Source: a virus. Taken from it: a stretch of DNA of 21,557 nucleotides. The first letter of the stretch is position 1. Every line of letters starts with the position of its first letter. Below are positions 1 to 7,607 of this stretch, in pieces. The translations under genes were made by a program, and so were the position numbers. Where the stretch lies: the IMG/VR virus record IMGVR_UViG_3300010396_000108, positions 1-21,557 of that record; one strand, written 5' to 3'. A model generated the notes under the pieces. That model was not told the origin of the DNA. It did not search any database and saw only the letters and a list, made by a program, of their open reading frames with translations.

Positions 1-854
1 CACGCGTCGTTCTCCACGACGACGAAGACAAATTCGCGCGGCGTGCAGAACTGGTCAAACTCGTTTGCCTCGCCCTTGGCGCGTTCGTGCTTCAGCGCTG
101 CACGGGTCCCGCGCAGATACAAAGGGTGCTGCACGTAGTAGCGCCAGTCATCGACCGAGCGCGGGAAGTCTTCGACGCTGGCGCACTCGGGCGACGTGGT
201 CTTCAGGTCGACGATGATGCCGTCGTATCGCCAGAAGTCCGGGCGGCAACGCATCGGCATGTACAGCAGATTGCCGTTCTCGTCGCGCAGGTGTTCGCCC
301 GTGGCCGGGTCGATGACAGGCGCCTGCCAGTAGCAAGACAGTTCCGATTCTCCGGGTGCATTCAGCAGCTTGCTTGCCGCCGGGTGCGCCATGATCGCGT
401 CGCGCATGTTGTGGAGCTGCGCCCACTGGTCGGCGTCGATGATGACGCGGCCGGCGTTCGCTTCGGCGTGGATCGCTTCGGCATCGGCGAGGATGACGGC
501 GTCGGGTAGGTGTTCGTTCACCAGCGCGATCAGGTCGCCTTTCTTGGCGGACGCCTTGAACGCGACGCCAGCCGCGGCGAGCGCGTTTTTCATGTCGTCC
601 ATGGTGTTCAGCGCCCCGGCCGGCGCGACGAACGGCAGTGCGTATTCACTGGCGAACGCTTCCGGTTCCAGAACGAGGCAGTGCAGGGCGGTCCCGAGTT
701 CCTGCGCCTTGGTGGCCTTGCGTTCGATCCTGCCCGTGCGATACGCGCGTAACTTGACGGGTGCCTTGCGGACGATGTCCAGCGTCGACTTCGAATCGCC
801 CGGCCCGCCGTGATATTCCGCGTTCGGCAGGCCGCGGTAGATGCCGTTTCTCAT
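1..854 (-). CDS. RecE-like exonuclease (exodeoxyribonuclease VIII, PDDEXK_1 family), 3' end cut by window
   Basis: The 284 visible codons start at ATG 854-852 behind an AGGGA Shine-Dalgarno site (861-865), and the frame runs off the left edge. Visible motifs match RecE/YqaJ-like 5'-3' dsDNA exonucleases: the opening NGIYRGLPNAEYH, the GTALH helix (residues 54-58), R-P-D (204-206), the catalytic V-D-L-K (D216, K218) and a QxxxY motif (Q242, Y246). Enzymes of this family resect duplex ends to give 3' single strands for a RecT or Beta annealase, which would be expected further left. It is the only confident minus-strand gene and is driven by the leftward promoter at 904-944. A copy of the phage-wide palindrome lies within codons 35-38. 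The family call is strong; the C-terminus is not seen. Confidence 0.88.
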   Translation of the reverse strand, partial: MRNGIYRGLPNAEYHGGPGDSKSTLDIVRKAPVKLRAYRTGRIERKATKAQELGTALHCLVLEPEAFASEYALPFVAPAGALNTMDDMKNALAAAGVAFKASAKKGDLIALVNEHLPDAVILADAEAIHAEANAGRVIIDADQWAQLHNMRDAIMAHPAASKLLNAPGESELSCYWQAPVIDPATGEHLRDENGNLLYMPMRCRPDFWRYDGIIVDLKTTSPECASVEDFPRSVDDWRYYVQHPLYLRGTRAALKHERAKGEANEFDQFCTPREFVFVVVENDA

Positions 855-874
855 GCTTGCTCCCTGTTCAGGAT

Positions 875-921
875 GAAAGGTGACGGAAAGTGTTGCGGCG
901 GGCATCGTATTCCGGCATGAT
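875..921 (+). promoter_or_regulatory. Rightward early promoter for the helicase operon
   Basis: TTGCGG (893-898), a 17-nt spacer and CATGAT (916-921) form a sigma70-type promoter reading toward the helicase gene. Upstream lies GAAAGGTGAC (875-884), followed by AAAGTGTTG (887-895), a variant of the AAAGGTGTTG element seen at other promoters in this window. The -10 lies inside the palindrome at 912-926. It overlaps the opposing promoter almost completely, so the two probably exclude each other. Confidence 0.6.
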
Positions 922-944
922 GCCGGCGTCAACACCTTTCGTCA
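904..944 (-). promoter_or_regulatory. Leftward promoter for the RecE-like exonuclease
   Basis: Read on the minus strand, TTGACG (932-927), a 17-nt spacer and TACGAT (909-904) form a good sigma70-type promoter about 50 nt before the exonuclease start. Its -35 is embedded in the 18-mer TGACGAAAGGTGTTGACG (944-927), identical to the sequence at 11356-11373. The spacer is filled by a 15-bp palindrome, a typical place for a repressor site. Confidence 0.65.
912..926. promoter_or_regulatory. Perfect 15-bp palindrome, probable operator of the divergent early promoters
   Basis: CCGGCAT-G-ATGCCGG covers the spacer of the leftward promoter and the -10 of the rightward one, so one bound protein could block both. 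It is unrelated to the TACGCGCGTA palindrome found at the other promoters. The binding protein is not identified. Confidence 0.55.
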
Positions 945-968
945 CCCTGCATCCCTACACGCCGAGCC

Positions 969-2438
969 ATGCCGAGAGCAGTCCCGCCCGCGCCGCTTGT
1001 CCTGCGCGACTACCAAGCCCAAGTGATCGCCGACGCGCGCGCCGCGCTTCGGAAGCATCGCCGCGTGCTGATCGTGCTGCCGACCGGCGGCGGCAAGACC
1101 GCGATTGCGTCGTTCATGACCAGCGAGTCGGCGGCGCGCGGGAAGCGGGTCTATTTCAACTGCCACCGCTTCGAACTGGTGGAGCAGACTTCGCGGACGT
1201 GGCGCAAGTACGGCATTGAGCACGGCTTCATCGCCGCCGGCCGCCCGCGCGTGGTGCGCTTCGCGAATATCTGCAGCATCGACACGCTGAAAAATCGGCT
1301 GATGACCACGCCCGAGCCGGACGTGTGCATATGGGACGAGTGCCACCATCTTGGCGCTGCCGGCTGGCAGCTCATCATGGATGCATGGCCGAACGCCTAT
1401 CACATCGGGCTGTCGGCGACGCCGTGGCGCCTTGACGGCTCCGGCATGGGGAGACAGTTCGACACCATGGTCGAGGGGCCGACGTCGGCGTGGTTGATGG
1501 AGCGCGGCCACCTGTCGCAATACGAAATCTTCGCGCCGAACCCGCCCGACATGAAGGGAGCGCGCACCGACAAGGCCGGCGAGTGGTCGAAGCGCGAAGC
1601 ATCGAAGCGCATGGACATGCAGAAGCGCACGGGCGACATCGTCGCGCACTGGAACAAGCACGCGCGCGGCCTGCGAACGATCGCGTTCGCGGTGAACGTC
1701 GCCGACAGCTTGGAAATCGTGCGCCGCTTCAACGAGGCGGGCATTCCCGCCGCGCACTTGGACGGCAAGACCGAGGACGGCGTACGCGAGCGCGCTATTC
1801 AGGACTTCGCCGCCGGCCGCATCCTGATCCTGTCGAACGTCGCGCTATTCGGCGAGGGCTTCGACCTGTCGGCCATCGCGCAGACTGACGTCACCATCGA
1901 CTGCCTGATCGACGCCGCGCCCACGAAATCGCTGTCGGCCGTGCTTCAGCGCTGGGGCCGCGTGCTGCGCCCGAAGGATTACCCGGCGATCATCCTTGAC
2001 CACGCCGGCAACAGCAATACGCACGGCTTCCCCGACGACGAGCGCGAGTGGACGCTGGCGGATCGCGAGCGCTCCGGCCGCGGCGGCAGTGCTCCGGCCG
2101 GGCCGCCGCCGCCGTACACCTGCACGTGCTTCCGCCAGATCAAGCGCCCGCTGCCGGCGAACTGTCCGCATTGCAAGGTCGCCATCGTGCCCGACGTCGC
2201 ACCCGTCGAGGAAGGCGACGAAGACCTGCAGCGCCGCACCGCCGAAGACAAGCGCGCCATTCGCGCGCAGCAGAAAGCCGAAGAGAACGCAGCCACGACG
2301 CTGCCCGAGCTGGTCGCGCTCGCCCACCGCCGCGGGTATCAGAACCCGACGGGCTGGGCGATGGCGAAGTTCAGCGGAAGCGCGTGGCGCAAAGAGCTTG
2401 CACGCAAGAACACCGCCGAGCTGAACGCGGCGGCATGA
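969..2438 (+). CDS. Superfamily 2 DEAD/DEAH-type helicase with C-terminal zinc ribbon
   Basis: This 489-residue protein has the SF2 motifs in order: RDYQ (13-16), Walker A PTGGGKTA (38-45), DECHH motif II (123-127), LSATPWR motif III (148-154) and QRWGRVLR motif VI (327-334). A Cys cluster C385/C387/C399/C402 looks like a zinc ribbon, followed by a charged tail. Such phage proteins are ATP-dependent DNA helicases or translocases of the SSL2/UvsW-like type, thought to act in replication, recombination or branch migration; the exact substrate cannot be read from sequence. It is the first gene of the rightward early operon. The Shine-Dalgarno site is weak, but the ATG lies just before the conserved RDYQ and no better start is seen. 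Its stop lies 26 nt before the next preferred start. Confidence 0.9.
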   Translation: MPRAVPPAPLVLRDYQAQVIADARAALRKHRRVLIVLPTGGGKTAIASFMTSESAARGKRVYFNCHRFELVEQTSRTWRKYGIEHGFIAAGRPRVVRFANICSIDTLKNRLMTTPEPDVCIWDECHHLGAAGWQLIMDAWPNAYHIGLSATPWRLDGSGMGRQFDTMVEGPTSAWLMERGHLSQYEIFAPNPPDMKGARTDKAGEWSKREASKRMDMQKRTGDIVAHWNKHARGLRTIAFAVNVADSLEIVRRFNEAGIPAAHLDGKTEDGVRERAIQDFAAGRILILSNVALFGEGFDLSAIAQTDVTIDCLIDAAPTKSLSAVLQRWGRVLRPKDYPAIILDHAGNSNTHGFPDDEREWTLADRERSGRGGSAPAGPPPPYTCTCFRQIKRPLPANCPHCKVAIVPDVAPVEEGDEDLQRRTAEDKRAIRAQQKAEENAATTLPELVALAHRRGYQNPTGWAMAKFSGSAWRKELARKNTAELNAAA

Positions 2439-2464
2439 CCAACCACGACCGAGAGGAACGCAAC

Positions 2465-2677
2465 GTGAGCAAAGCCGCACCGATGACCGTGAACGACTTC
2501 ACCCGCAGAATGGACGCGCTCGTCGCCGAGTTCGCAGCAGGCGCCGCCGCATGCGGCGACACGAACGCCGGGGCCGTGCGCTCGCCGCGCGCGTCGTGGT
2601 GCCTCGCCATGTCGCACGCCGAGCACCGCGTGCACTCGCTGAATCGCGCCGCTGGCGCGGAAGTGGGGCGGGCATGA
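2465..2677 (+). CDS. Small phage protein of unknown function
   Basis: I chose GTG 2465 because GAGGA (2453-2457) lies 7 nt upstream. An in-frame ATG at 2435, overlapping the helicase stop as ATGA, would add ten residues. The 70-residue product is alanine- and arginine-rich with no recognised domain; SWCLAMSHAEHRVHSLNRAA near the C-terminus may form a helix. The stop overlaps the methyltransferase start (ATGA), so the two are translationally coupled. No function is proposed. Confidence 0.6.
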   Translation: MSKAAPMTVNDFTRRMDALVAEFAAGAAACGDTNAGAVRSPRASWCLAMSHAEHRVHSLNRAAGAEVGRA

Positions 2678-3405
2678 GCTTCGAAATTCACCACGGCGAC
2701 TGTCTGGAAGTGCTGCGCGGCATTGCGGCCGGGAGCGTGGATGCCATCGTGACTGATCCGCCGTATTGCAGCGGTGGATTCTCCGAGGCGCAAAAGAAGT
2801 CGGCGACGCATCAGGGGCTGCGGAGCGAAACCATCGCGGACGGCAAGGCCCGATGGTTCACGTCCGACGCCATGACGACGAACGGCTTTTTGTACCTGAT
2901 GCGCGCCATTTCGAACGAGGCCATGCGGCTGCTGAAGGATGGCGGCTCAATGGTTTGTTTCTGCGACTGGCGCATGTATCCGATGCTTTCCGGCGCGCTT
3001 GAGAGCAGCGGCCTGCGCCTGCAGAACATGATTGTTTGGGACAAGGGCGGCGCCGGCCTTGGGCGCGGCTTCAGGCCGCAACATGAGCTGATGATCCACC
3101 TGACTAAGGGCGTCGGTGTGTATCACAGCATGCGAGGCGTCAACGTGTACGGGGCGAAGCGCGTGCATTCAACGCGGCGAGAGCACCCGACACAGAAACC
3201 CGTCGAGCTGATGGCCGAGCTTATCGACGTCGTCTGCCCACTTGGCGGCGTTGTGCTTGACCCGTTTGCGGGTAGCGGGTCAACCGGAGTCGCCGCGGTT
3301 GCGTCGTCGCGACGCTTTATCGGCATTGAGCGAGACGCCGAGTTCTGCGGGACCGCAGCGCGGCGCATTGGCTTTGCAGCGGATGCGCTGGCGGTGTCGG
3401 CATGA
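2674..3405 (+). CDS. DNA methyltransferase, beta-class order (DPPY then FAGSGSTG)
   Basis: The 243-residue protein has the amino-methyltransferase motif IV DPPY at 28-31 near its N-terminus and the S-adenosylmethionine-binding motif DPFAGSGSTG (196-205) near its C-terminus. This is the beta-class arrangement, with the target-recognition region between them. DPPY favours N6-adenine over N4-cytosine, but not decisively. HPTQKP (about 173-178) is typical of this family. No restriction endonuclease lies beside it, so it is an orphan enzyme, probably masking phage DNA from host restriction or marking it for regulation. It is coupled to both neighbours by ATGA overlaps. Confidence 0.9.
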   Translation: MSFEIHHGDCLEVLRGIAAGSVDAIVTDPPYCSGGFSEAQKKSATHQGLRSETIADGKARWFTSDAMTTNGFLYLMRAISNEAMRLLKDGGSMVCFCDWRMYPMLSGALESSGLRLQNMIVWDKGGAGLGRGFRPQHELMIHLTKGVGVYHSMRGVNVYGAKRVHSTRREHPTQKPVELMAELIDVVCPLGGVVLDPFAGSGSTGVAAVASSRRFIGIERDAEFCGTAARRIGFAADALAVSA

Positions 3406-3641
3406 GGCGCGCGCCGTTGTGGCCTTGCGTAGAGGCGCAGATTCATCGGGCGGGTGTACACGGCATCACTGCCGCATCCATCGCGAGCCGCATCAATCGC
3501 GAAGGCGGCAGGCCGCTACAAATCGTCACGGCGAGGCAGGTCGCGGCGTGCTGCACGTTCTACCTGATGGGCACGGGGCGCATCGACTGTTACCGCCTGC
3601 GCGGCGGGGTGAGCATCTATTTTCCGAGGGCTTCGGCATGA
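3402..3641 (+). CDS. Small winged-helix-like protein of unknown function
   Basis: This 79-residue ORF starts inside the methyltransferase stop (ATGA). GITAASIASRINREGG (21-36) has the pattern of a helix-turn-helix, and the C-terminal RLRGGVSIYF could be a wing strand. The DNA-binding idea is inferred only from this pattern. Its position in a tightly overlapped early operon supports it being a real gene. Confidence 0.65.
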   Translation: MRRAPLWPCVEAQIHRAGVHGITAASIASRINREGGRPLQIVTARQVAACCTFYLMGTGRIDCYRLRGGVSIYFPRASA

Positions 3642-3832
3642 ATGCACTCGCCAACGGGTTCATCTGCGAAACCTGCGGCACGTTCCACAAGTTCACGCTC
3701 TACGTATGCGCGCATTCGGATGTGGAGCTGATCCGCGTGTGCCACGTGTGCCTCGCAACGCACAACGTGCTGAATTTCGAAGCCGAGCTGATCGAAGAGG
3801 GCCGGATGCCGGCAAAGGACGGGCAGGCATGA
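3638..3832 (+). CDS. Small zinc-ribbon protein
   Basis: The 64-residue product starts at an ATG overlapping the previous stop, with GAGGG (3626-3630) 7 nt upstream. It has two CxxC pairs (C10/C13 and C35/C38) plus C24 and H26, the spacing of a zinc ribbon. Such small proteins are common in phage early operons and their roles are rarely known. Its stop overlaps the next start as ATGA. Confidence 0.7.
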   Translation: MNALANGFICETCGTFHKFTLYVCAHSDVELIRVCHVCLATHNVLNFEAELIEEGRMPAKDGQA

Positions 3833-3999
3833 CGGACGCCATCAAGAAGGACATGCGCATCGCATCGCTTGAGAGCGAGCTTAGCGACGCGCGCCGGCTA
3901 GTCAGTCGAGCAATTTGCACTCTGCTGCAGGTTCGCGTCGCCATTGAGGAAGACGACGTCGACGAAGCGCTGCGGATCATCGAGGAGGCCACCGAATGA
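3829..3999 (+). CDS. Small charged helical protein of unknown function
   Basis: The 56-residue protein starts at the ATGA overlap with the zinc-ribbon gene. Leucines and charged residues alternate along almost its whole length (SLESELSDARRLVSRAI, then IEEDDVDEALRIIEEATE), suggesting two amphipathic helices or a short coiled coil. It ends in the ATGA that starts the nuclease gene. I recognise no family. Confidence 0.65.
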   Translation: MTDAIKKDMRIASLESELSDARRLVSRAICTLLQVRVAIEEDDVDEALRIIEEATE

Positions 4000-4400
4000 A
4001 GCGCGCCGCCCCGAAGCAAGAGCACGGCATCCAGAACGAAATCCGCAACGCGCTGTGCGACGAAGGTATGTTCTTCCGCGCCAATGTCGGCACGGCGTGG
4101 GCGTCGAACGACATCGTCAAGCTGGCGGACGGCTCGCTGCTGCTGCGCAACCCGCGCCCGTTCTCGTCGGGCCTGCCGGCGGGCTTCGCTGACCTGTTCG
4201 GCGCCGTCGAGGTCACCATCACGCCAGACATGATCGGCCAGCGTGTCGCCGTGTTCACGACCATCGAGTGCAAGTCATCGAAGGGCGCGGCGCGGATGAA
4301 GCAAGGGCAGTTCGCCAGTGCCGTCATCGGCATGGGCGGCCGGGCGGGGTTCGCGCGCAGCGTGGACGACGCGATGCGCATCGTGCGGGGTGAGGCATGA
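3996..4400 (+). CDS. VRR-NUC type PDDEXK nuclease
   Basis: The 134-residue protein has the VRR-NUC core: a helix with Q13/E15 near the N-terminus, GLPAGFAD ending in the metal ligand D66, IECKSSKG with E91-x-K93, then KQGQ with Q105. This is the length of stand-alone phage VRR-NUC proteins. Related domains cut branched DNA (as in FAN1) or act as structure-specific nucleases, and a role in resolving replication intermediates is plausible beside the helicase and primase. It has ATGA junctions on both sides. Confidence 0.85.
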   Translation: MKRAAPKQEHGIQNEIRNALCDEGMFFRANVGTAWASNDIVKLADGSLLLRNPRPFSSGLPAGFADLFGAVEVTITPDMIGQRVAVFTTIECKSSKGAARMKQGQFASAVIGMGGRAGFARSVDDAMRIVRGEA

Positions 4401-4726
4401 CGCCCGGCGAGTTCGCCCGCCGCCGGGCACGCATCGAGAACGAGCGCGGCATGCCGGGCCGCATCGTCGGAAAGGGGTTTCGGCGCAAGGCGCTGCGCGC
4501 GCTGGTGAAGCGGGCCGGCGCAATCCGCATCGTGCCGAACGGCCGTGACGTCGGATACCGCCTGCCGAGTGGCGGCGTCGCCTGCGAAAAGCAGAGATTC
4601 CCGAACTACGCCGCCGCATGGGGCGAGCTGCAGCGAATCGGCAAACACGCCTCGCACTCGCACATCCCCGTCCGCGTGTACCTGTGCGACTGGTGCGGCG
4701 GCCACCACCTGACGAGCCGCCAGTGA
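4397..4726 (+). CDS. Phage protein with C-terminal CxxCGGHH zinc-knuckle motif
   Basis: This 109-residue protein has a very basic N-terminal half and ends YLCDWCGGHHLTSRQ, with C97 and C100 followed by two histidines. The same ending occurs in many small phage proteins of unknown function and probably binds zinc. It is coupled to the nuclease gene by ATGA. It may bind nucleic acid, judging only from the charge and the metal motif. Confidence 0.75.
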   Translation: MTPGEFARRRARIENERGMPGRIVGKGFRRKALRALVKRAGAIRIVPNGRDVGYRLPSGGVACEKQRFPNYAAAWGELQRIGKHASHSHIPVRVYLCDWCGGHHLTSRQ

Positions 4727-4734
4727 GGGCGACG

Positions 4735-4923
4735 ATGGACAGCAGAACCGCAGAGCTTGACGCGCTGATGCGTGCCCACAAGCTGACCGCGCGACAGGCC
4801 GGCACGCTGATCGGCCGCGCGCCGAAGACCGTGCGCAACTGGCGCGGCAGCATCGGCCGCACGATCCCGCAGCAGGCGCTTGAACTGCTGCGCATGAAGC
4901 TCACGAAAGGGGCTTCCGAGTGA
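4735..4923 (+). CDS. Small helix-turn-helix DNA-binding protein
   Basis: I chose ATG 4735 because GAGGG (4725-4729) lies 5 nt upstream; a GTG at 4723 in frame is less likely. The 62-residue protein is almost entirely one Cro/XRE-like helix-turn-helix: KLTARQAGTLIGRAPKTVRNW (residues 16-36), followed by a short helix. It has no dimerisation or cleavage domain, so it resembles Cro or a replication accessory factor more than CI. Its stop overlaps the GTG of the primase-helicase gene, so the two are made together. It could be one of the regulators acting on the promoters in this window, but nothing in the sequence ties it to a site. Confidence 0.75.
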   Translation: MDSRTAELDALMRAHKLTARQAGTLIGRAPKTVRNWRGSIGRTIPQQALELLRMKLTKGASE

Positions 4924-7274
4924 CCGAGTTCGACATCAAAAGGCAGTTCGAAGAGGCGATGCGCGCCGCCGGCTTGACGCCGAAGTTCAAGGGCGGCGAG
5001 GGGATCGAAATCGGGCAGAACCCCAACGGCAAGCCGTGGCGCTTCCACATCGACGGCGACGGCAGGGGCACGCGCAATGGCTGGTATGTGCTGTTCGCCG
5101 ACGGTGTGCCGGCGGGCGAGTTCGGCAGCTGGAAGACGGGCGAGGTTCATACGTGGTGCGGCGCCAATCCCGAGGACATCACGAACGAGCAGCGCGACGC
5201 GATGCGGGCGCGGATCGAGGCGGCGCGCAAGGAACGCGAGGCGCACCAGCGCAAGCGTGAGGGTGACGCGGCGAAGACGGCGAATGCGCTGTGGAATAGT
5301 GGCGTTCCCGTGTTCGGCGACGATCACCCGTACCTGCGCCGCAAGGGCATCGTGTCGCACAACCTGCGCGCGGTCGCTTGGCCGGTGCGCAACCGCGACG
5401 GCGAGGTCTTCCGGCACATCGAAGACACGCTCGTCGTGCCGATCATCAACAAGGCCGGCGGCATCGTATCGCTGCAGGGCATCTTCCCTGCGGTCGACGA
5501 TGGTTTCGGACGTGACAAAGACTTCCTGCTGGGCGGCAAGAAAAAGGGCTGTTTCTTCGTCATCGGGCGCCCGACGCCGGGCCAGCCGATTACATTCTGC
5601 GAGGGCTACGCGACCGGCGAGACGATTCATCAAGCGACCGGCTGGTGCGTGGTCATCTGCTGGGACGCGTATAACGTGCCGCACGTCGTGCAGCTGTGGC
5701 GCGAAATGTGGCCGGGCGAAAACTTCGTCATCTGCGGAGACAACGACCAGTGGACGACGAAGCCGGTCGACAATCCCGGCAAGACCTATGCCGAGCGCGC
5801 CGCGGCGGCGTCGAATGCGCGCGTCGTGATCCCGCAGTTTGCGGACCTTGAAGACCATCCGACCGACTTCAACGACCTGCACGCGGCCGAGGGTATCGAG
5901 GCCGTGCAGCGGCAGGTGTTGCCGCAGCTGGCGCCGGCAGACGAGCCGGAACCCGACGCGACGAAGTCGACAGGCATGGCGACGACGGCGCCGGGCGAAT
6001 ACTACGCGCCGCGCCACCTGACGCATTTCGACAATTCGACGTTCCCCGACTTCGACGGCAAGGGCAACCCGCGATCCACCGCGCGCAACATGGCCGAGCT
6101 GTGCCGGCGCACGGGCATCATCGTGCGCTACAACGTCATCAAGAAAGACCTTGAAATCCTTGTGCCCGGCCTGCAGTCGAGCATCGACAACGAAAAAGAG
6201 GTCGCGCTGTCGGAGCTGATGGACTGCATGCGCCGGGTCAATATGCCGACCGGCAGCACCGAAGCGAACCTGTGCGCGCTGGCCGAGGCGAACAAGTACA
6301 ACCCGGTCGCGACGTGGATCGACCACAAGACATGGGATGGCGTTAGCCGCCTCGCCGCGTTCTACGACACCGTGTGGGAGAAAGACCCGACGATACTCCC
6401 CGACGGCCGTGTTCTGAAAGACATCATGATGCGCAAGTGGCTGATTTCTGCCGTCGCCGCGGCGTACGAACCGAACGGCGTCGTCGCGCGCGGCGTGTTG
6501 ACCTTCGTGTCGAAACAGAACCTTGGCAAGACGCGATGGGCAAAGCAGCTGGCGCCGCGCGATCTTGGCGTGATCGCCGACGGCGAAGTGCTGAACCCTG
6601 CCGACCGCGACAGCGTCAAGCGCGTTGTGTCGAAGTGGATCGTTGAGCTTGGCGAGGTCGACGCCACCTTCCGCAAGGCAGACATCGCCGCGCTGAAGGG
6701 CTTCATTTCCCGTAGCGAGGATGAATTGCGCAGGCCCTACGCGCGCACCGAATCCAAGTACGCGCGAAGAACGATTTTCTTCGCCAGCGTCAACGACGAA
6801 CGCTTTTTGCACGACGCAACGGGCAATACCCGCTGGTGGACTATCCACGCAACCAAGCTGGGCGAGCCGTCGCAGCTGGACATGCAACAGGTGTGGGCCG
6901 AGGTCAAAACGCTGTACGACGCGGGCGAGTCGTGGCACCTGACGCAGGAAGAGGTCGACGCGCTCAACGGCCATAACAGCGAGTTCGAAGCGCTGTCGCC
7001 CGTGTCGGAAATGATCGACCGCAACTTCGATTGGGATGCGCCGCGTTCGCAGTGGAAGCATGCGCTGCGCGCGACCGAAATCGCGATGGCCGCGCACATC
7101 GACCGACCGACGAAAAAGGACGTGAACGAGGCAGCGGCCTACGTGGTGAAGCGTTACGACGTGATGACCACACGCATCGGCAAGGAGCGCAGCAAGGCAT
7201 GGCTGATGCCGCCGCGCACCGTGCCGCTTGCGGTGAAGACGACCGAGCCGGAGCCGGCGGGCCTGCCGGTATGA
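4920..7274 (+). CDS. Primase-helicase: Toprim domain fused to VapE-like P-loop ATPase
   Basis: GTG 4920 has a strong AAAGGGG site (4906-4912) 7 nt upstream and overlaps the previous stop. The 784-residue protein has an N-terminal region with GKPWRFHIDGDGRG and GEFGSWKTG, then a Toprim domain with CEGYATGE (227-234) and CGDND (272-276). The C-terminal half is a VapE-like ATPase: IDHKTWDGVSRL, the Walker A-like SKQNLGKTRW (531-540), the Walker B-like WIVELGE (573-579) and TGNTRWW (634-640). Proteins of this build prime and unwind DNA at phage or satellite origins, so this is the central replication protein. Its origin could be the repeat array at 13400-13635. GC content and codon use match its neighbours. 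Confidence 0.9.
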   Translation: MTEFDIKRQFEEAMRAAGLTPKFKGGEGIEIGQNPNGKPWRFHIDGDGRGTRNGWYVLFADGVPAGEFGSWKTGEVHTWCGANPEDITNEQRDAMRARIEAARKEREAHQRKREGDAAKTANALWNSGVPVFGDDHPYLRRKGIVSHNLRAVAWPVRNRDGEVFRHIEDTLVVPIINKAGGIVSLQGIFPAVDDGFGRDKDFLLGGKKKGCFFVIGRPTPGQPITFCEGYATGETIHQATGWCVVICWDAYNVPHVVQLWREMWPGENFVICGDNDQWTTKPVDNPGKTYAERAAAASNARVVIPQFADLEDHPTDFNDLHAAEGIEAVQRQVLPQLAPADEPEPDATKSTGMATTAPGEYYAPRHLTHFDNSTFPDFDGKGNPRSTARNMAELCRRTGIIVRYNVIKKDLEILVPGLQSSIDNEKEVALSELMDCMRRVNMPTGSTEANLCALAEANKYNPVATWIDHKTWDGVSRLAAFYDTVWEKDPTILPDGRVLKDIMMRKWLISAVAAAYEPNGVVARGVLTFVSKQNLGKTRWAKQLAPRDLGVIADGEVLNPADRDSVKRVVSKWIVELGEVDATFRKADIAALKGFISRSEDELRRPYARTESKYARRTIFFASVNDERFLHDATGNTRWWTIHATKLGEPSQLDMQQVWAEVKTLYDAGESWHLTQEEVDALNGHNSEFEALSPVSEMIDRNFDWDAPRSQWKHALRATEIAMAAHIDRPTKKDVNEAAAYVVKRYDVMTTRIGKERSKAWLMPPRTVPLAVKTTEPEPAGLPV

Positions 7275-7531
7275 CGCAGCCGGTCGTGTGGGTGAACGTC
7301 TGCACGTTCGTCGCTCCGGACGTCACGCTGGCCGACGGGCGCGTCGTCAAGAGCGACAGCCGCGAGTGGTTCGCCGAGGTCGAGGCCCGGTCCGTGCTGG
7401 ACATGCCGGAGCGCGCCGACCGGCACCGCTACATGGACGGCGTGCGCAAGAGGCGCGGCGATGCCGCGGCCGACCGGCTGCGCGACGACGTGCTGCGGTT
7501 GTGGCGGCTGGCCCGTCAGGATGCAAAGTGA
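7271..7531 (+). CDS. Small phage protein of unknown function
   Basis: It starts at the ATGA overlap with the primase-helicase and encodes 86 residues. The N-terminal half looks like beta strands (VVWVNVCTFVAPDVTLADGR) and the C-terminal half is an Arg/Asp-rich helix (RADRHRYMDGVRKRRGDAAADRLRDD). I recognise no family. It closes the first rightward operon; the next promoter begins at its stop codon. Confidence 0.65.
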   Translation: MTQPVVWVNVCTFVAPDVTLADGRVVKSDSREWFAEVEARSVLDMPERADRHRYMDGVRKRRGDAAADRLRDDVLRLWRLARQDAK

Positions 7532-7533
7532 TA

Positions 7534-7569
7534 AAAGGTGTTGCGAGTACGCGCGTAATGCGCGAGAAT
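7534..7569 (+). promoter_or_regulatory. Operator-bearing promoter of the second early unit
   Basis: AAAGGTGTTG (7534-7543) leads into the -35 TTGCGA (7541-7546). A 17-nt spacer holds the palindrome TACGCGCGTA (7548-7557), then GAGAAT (7564-7569) as -10. An AAAGTGA (7525-7531) nine bases before the AAAGGTG gives the tandem arrangement seen at other promoters here. The palindrome in the spacer suggests repression by an unidentified protein. Confidence 0.7.
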
Positions 7570-7578
7570 CGGGCGAAC

Positions 7579-7595
7579 GGCCGCATGGGGCGGCC
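7579..7595 (+). other. Leader hairpin
   Basis: GGCCGC (7579-7584) and GCGGCC (7590-7595) can pair around a 5-nt loop close to the expected transcript start. No U-run follows, so it is not a terminator. It may stabilise the 5' end of the mRNA, which is an inference from position. Confidence 0.35.
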
Positions 7596-7607
7596 TTGGA
7601 GTCCATC

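Noticed and set aside
942-1757. Minus-strand open frame opposite the helicase
   Set aside because: It is antisense to SF2 helicase motifs and its start would lie deep inside that gene.
4275-7097. Minus-strand open frame of 940 codons opposite the primase-helicase
   Set aside because: It is antisense to a gene with clear Toprim and VapE-like motifs, its translation is a low-complexity Arg/Ala/His/Val mixture without domains, and it follows from high GC at codon third positions.
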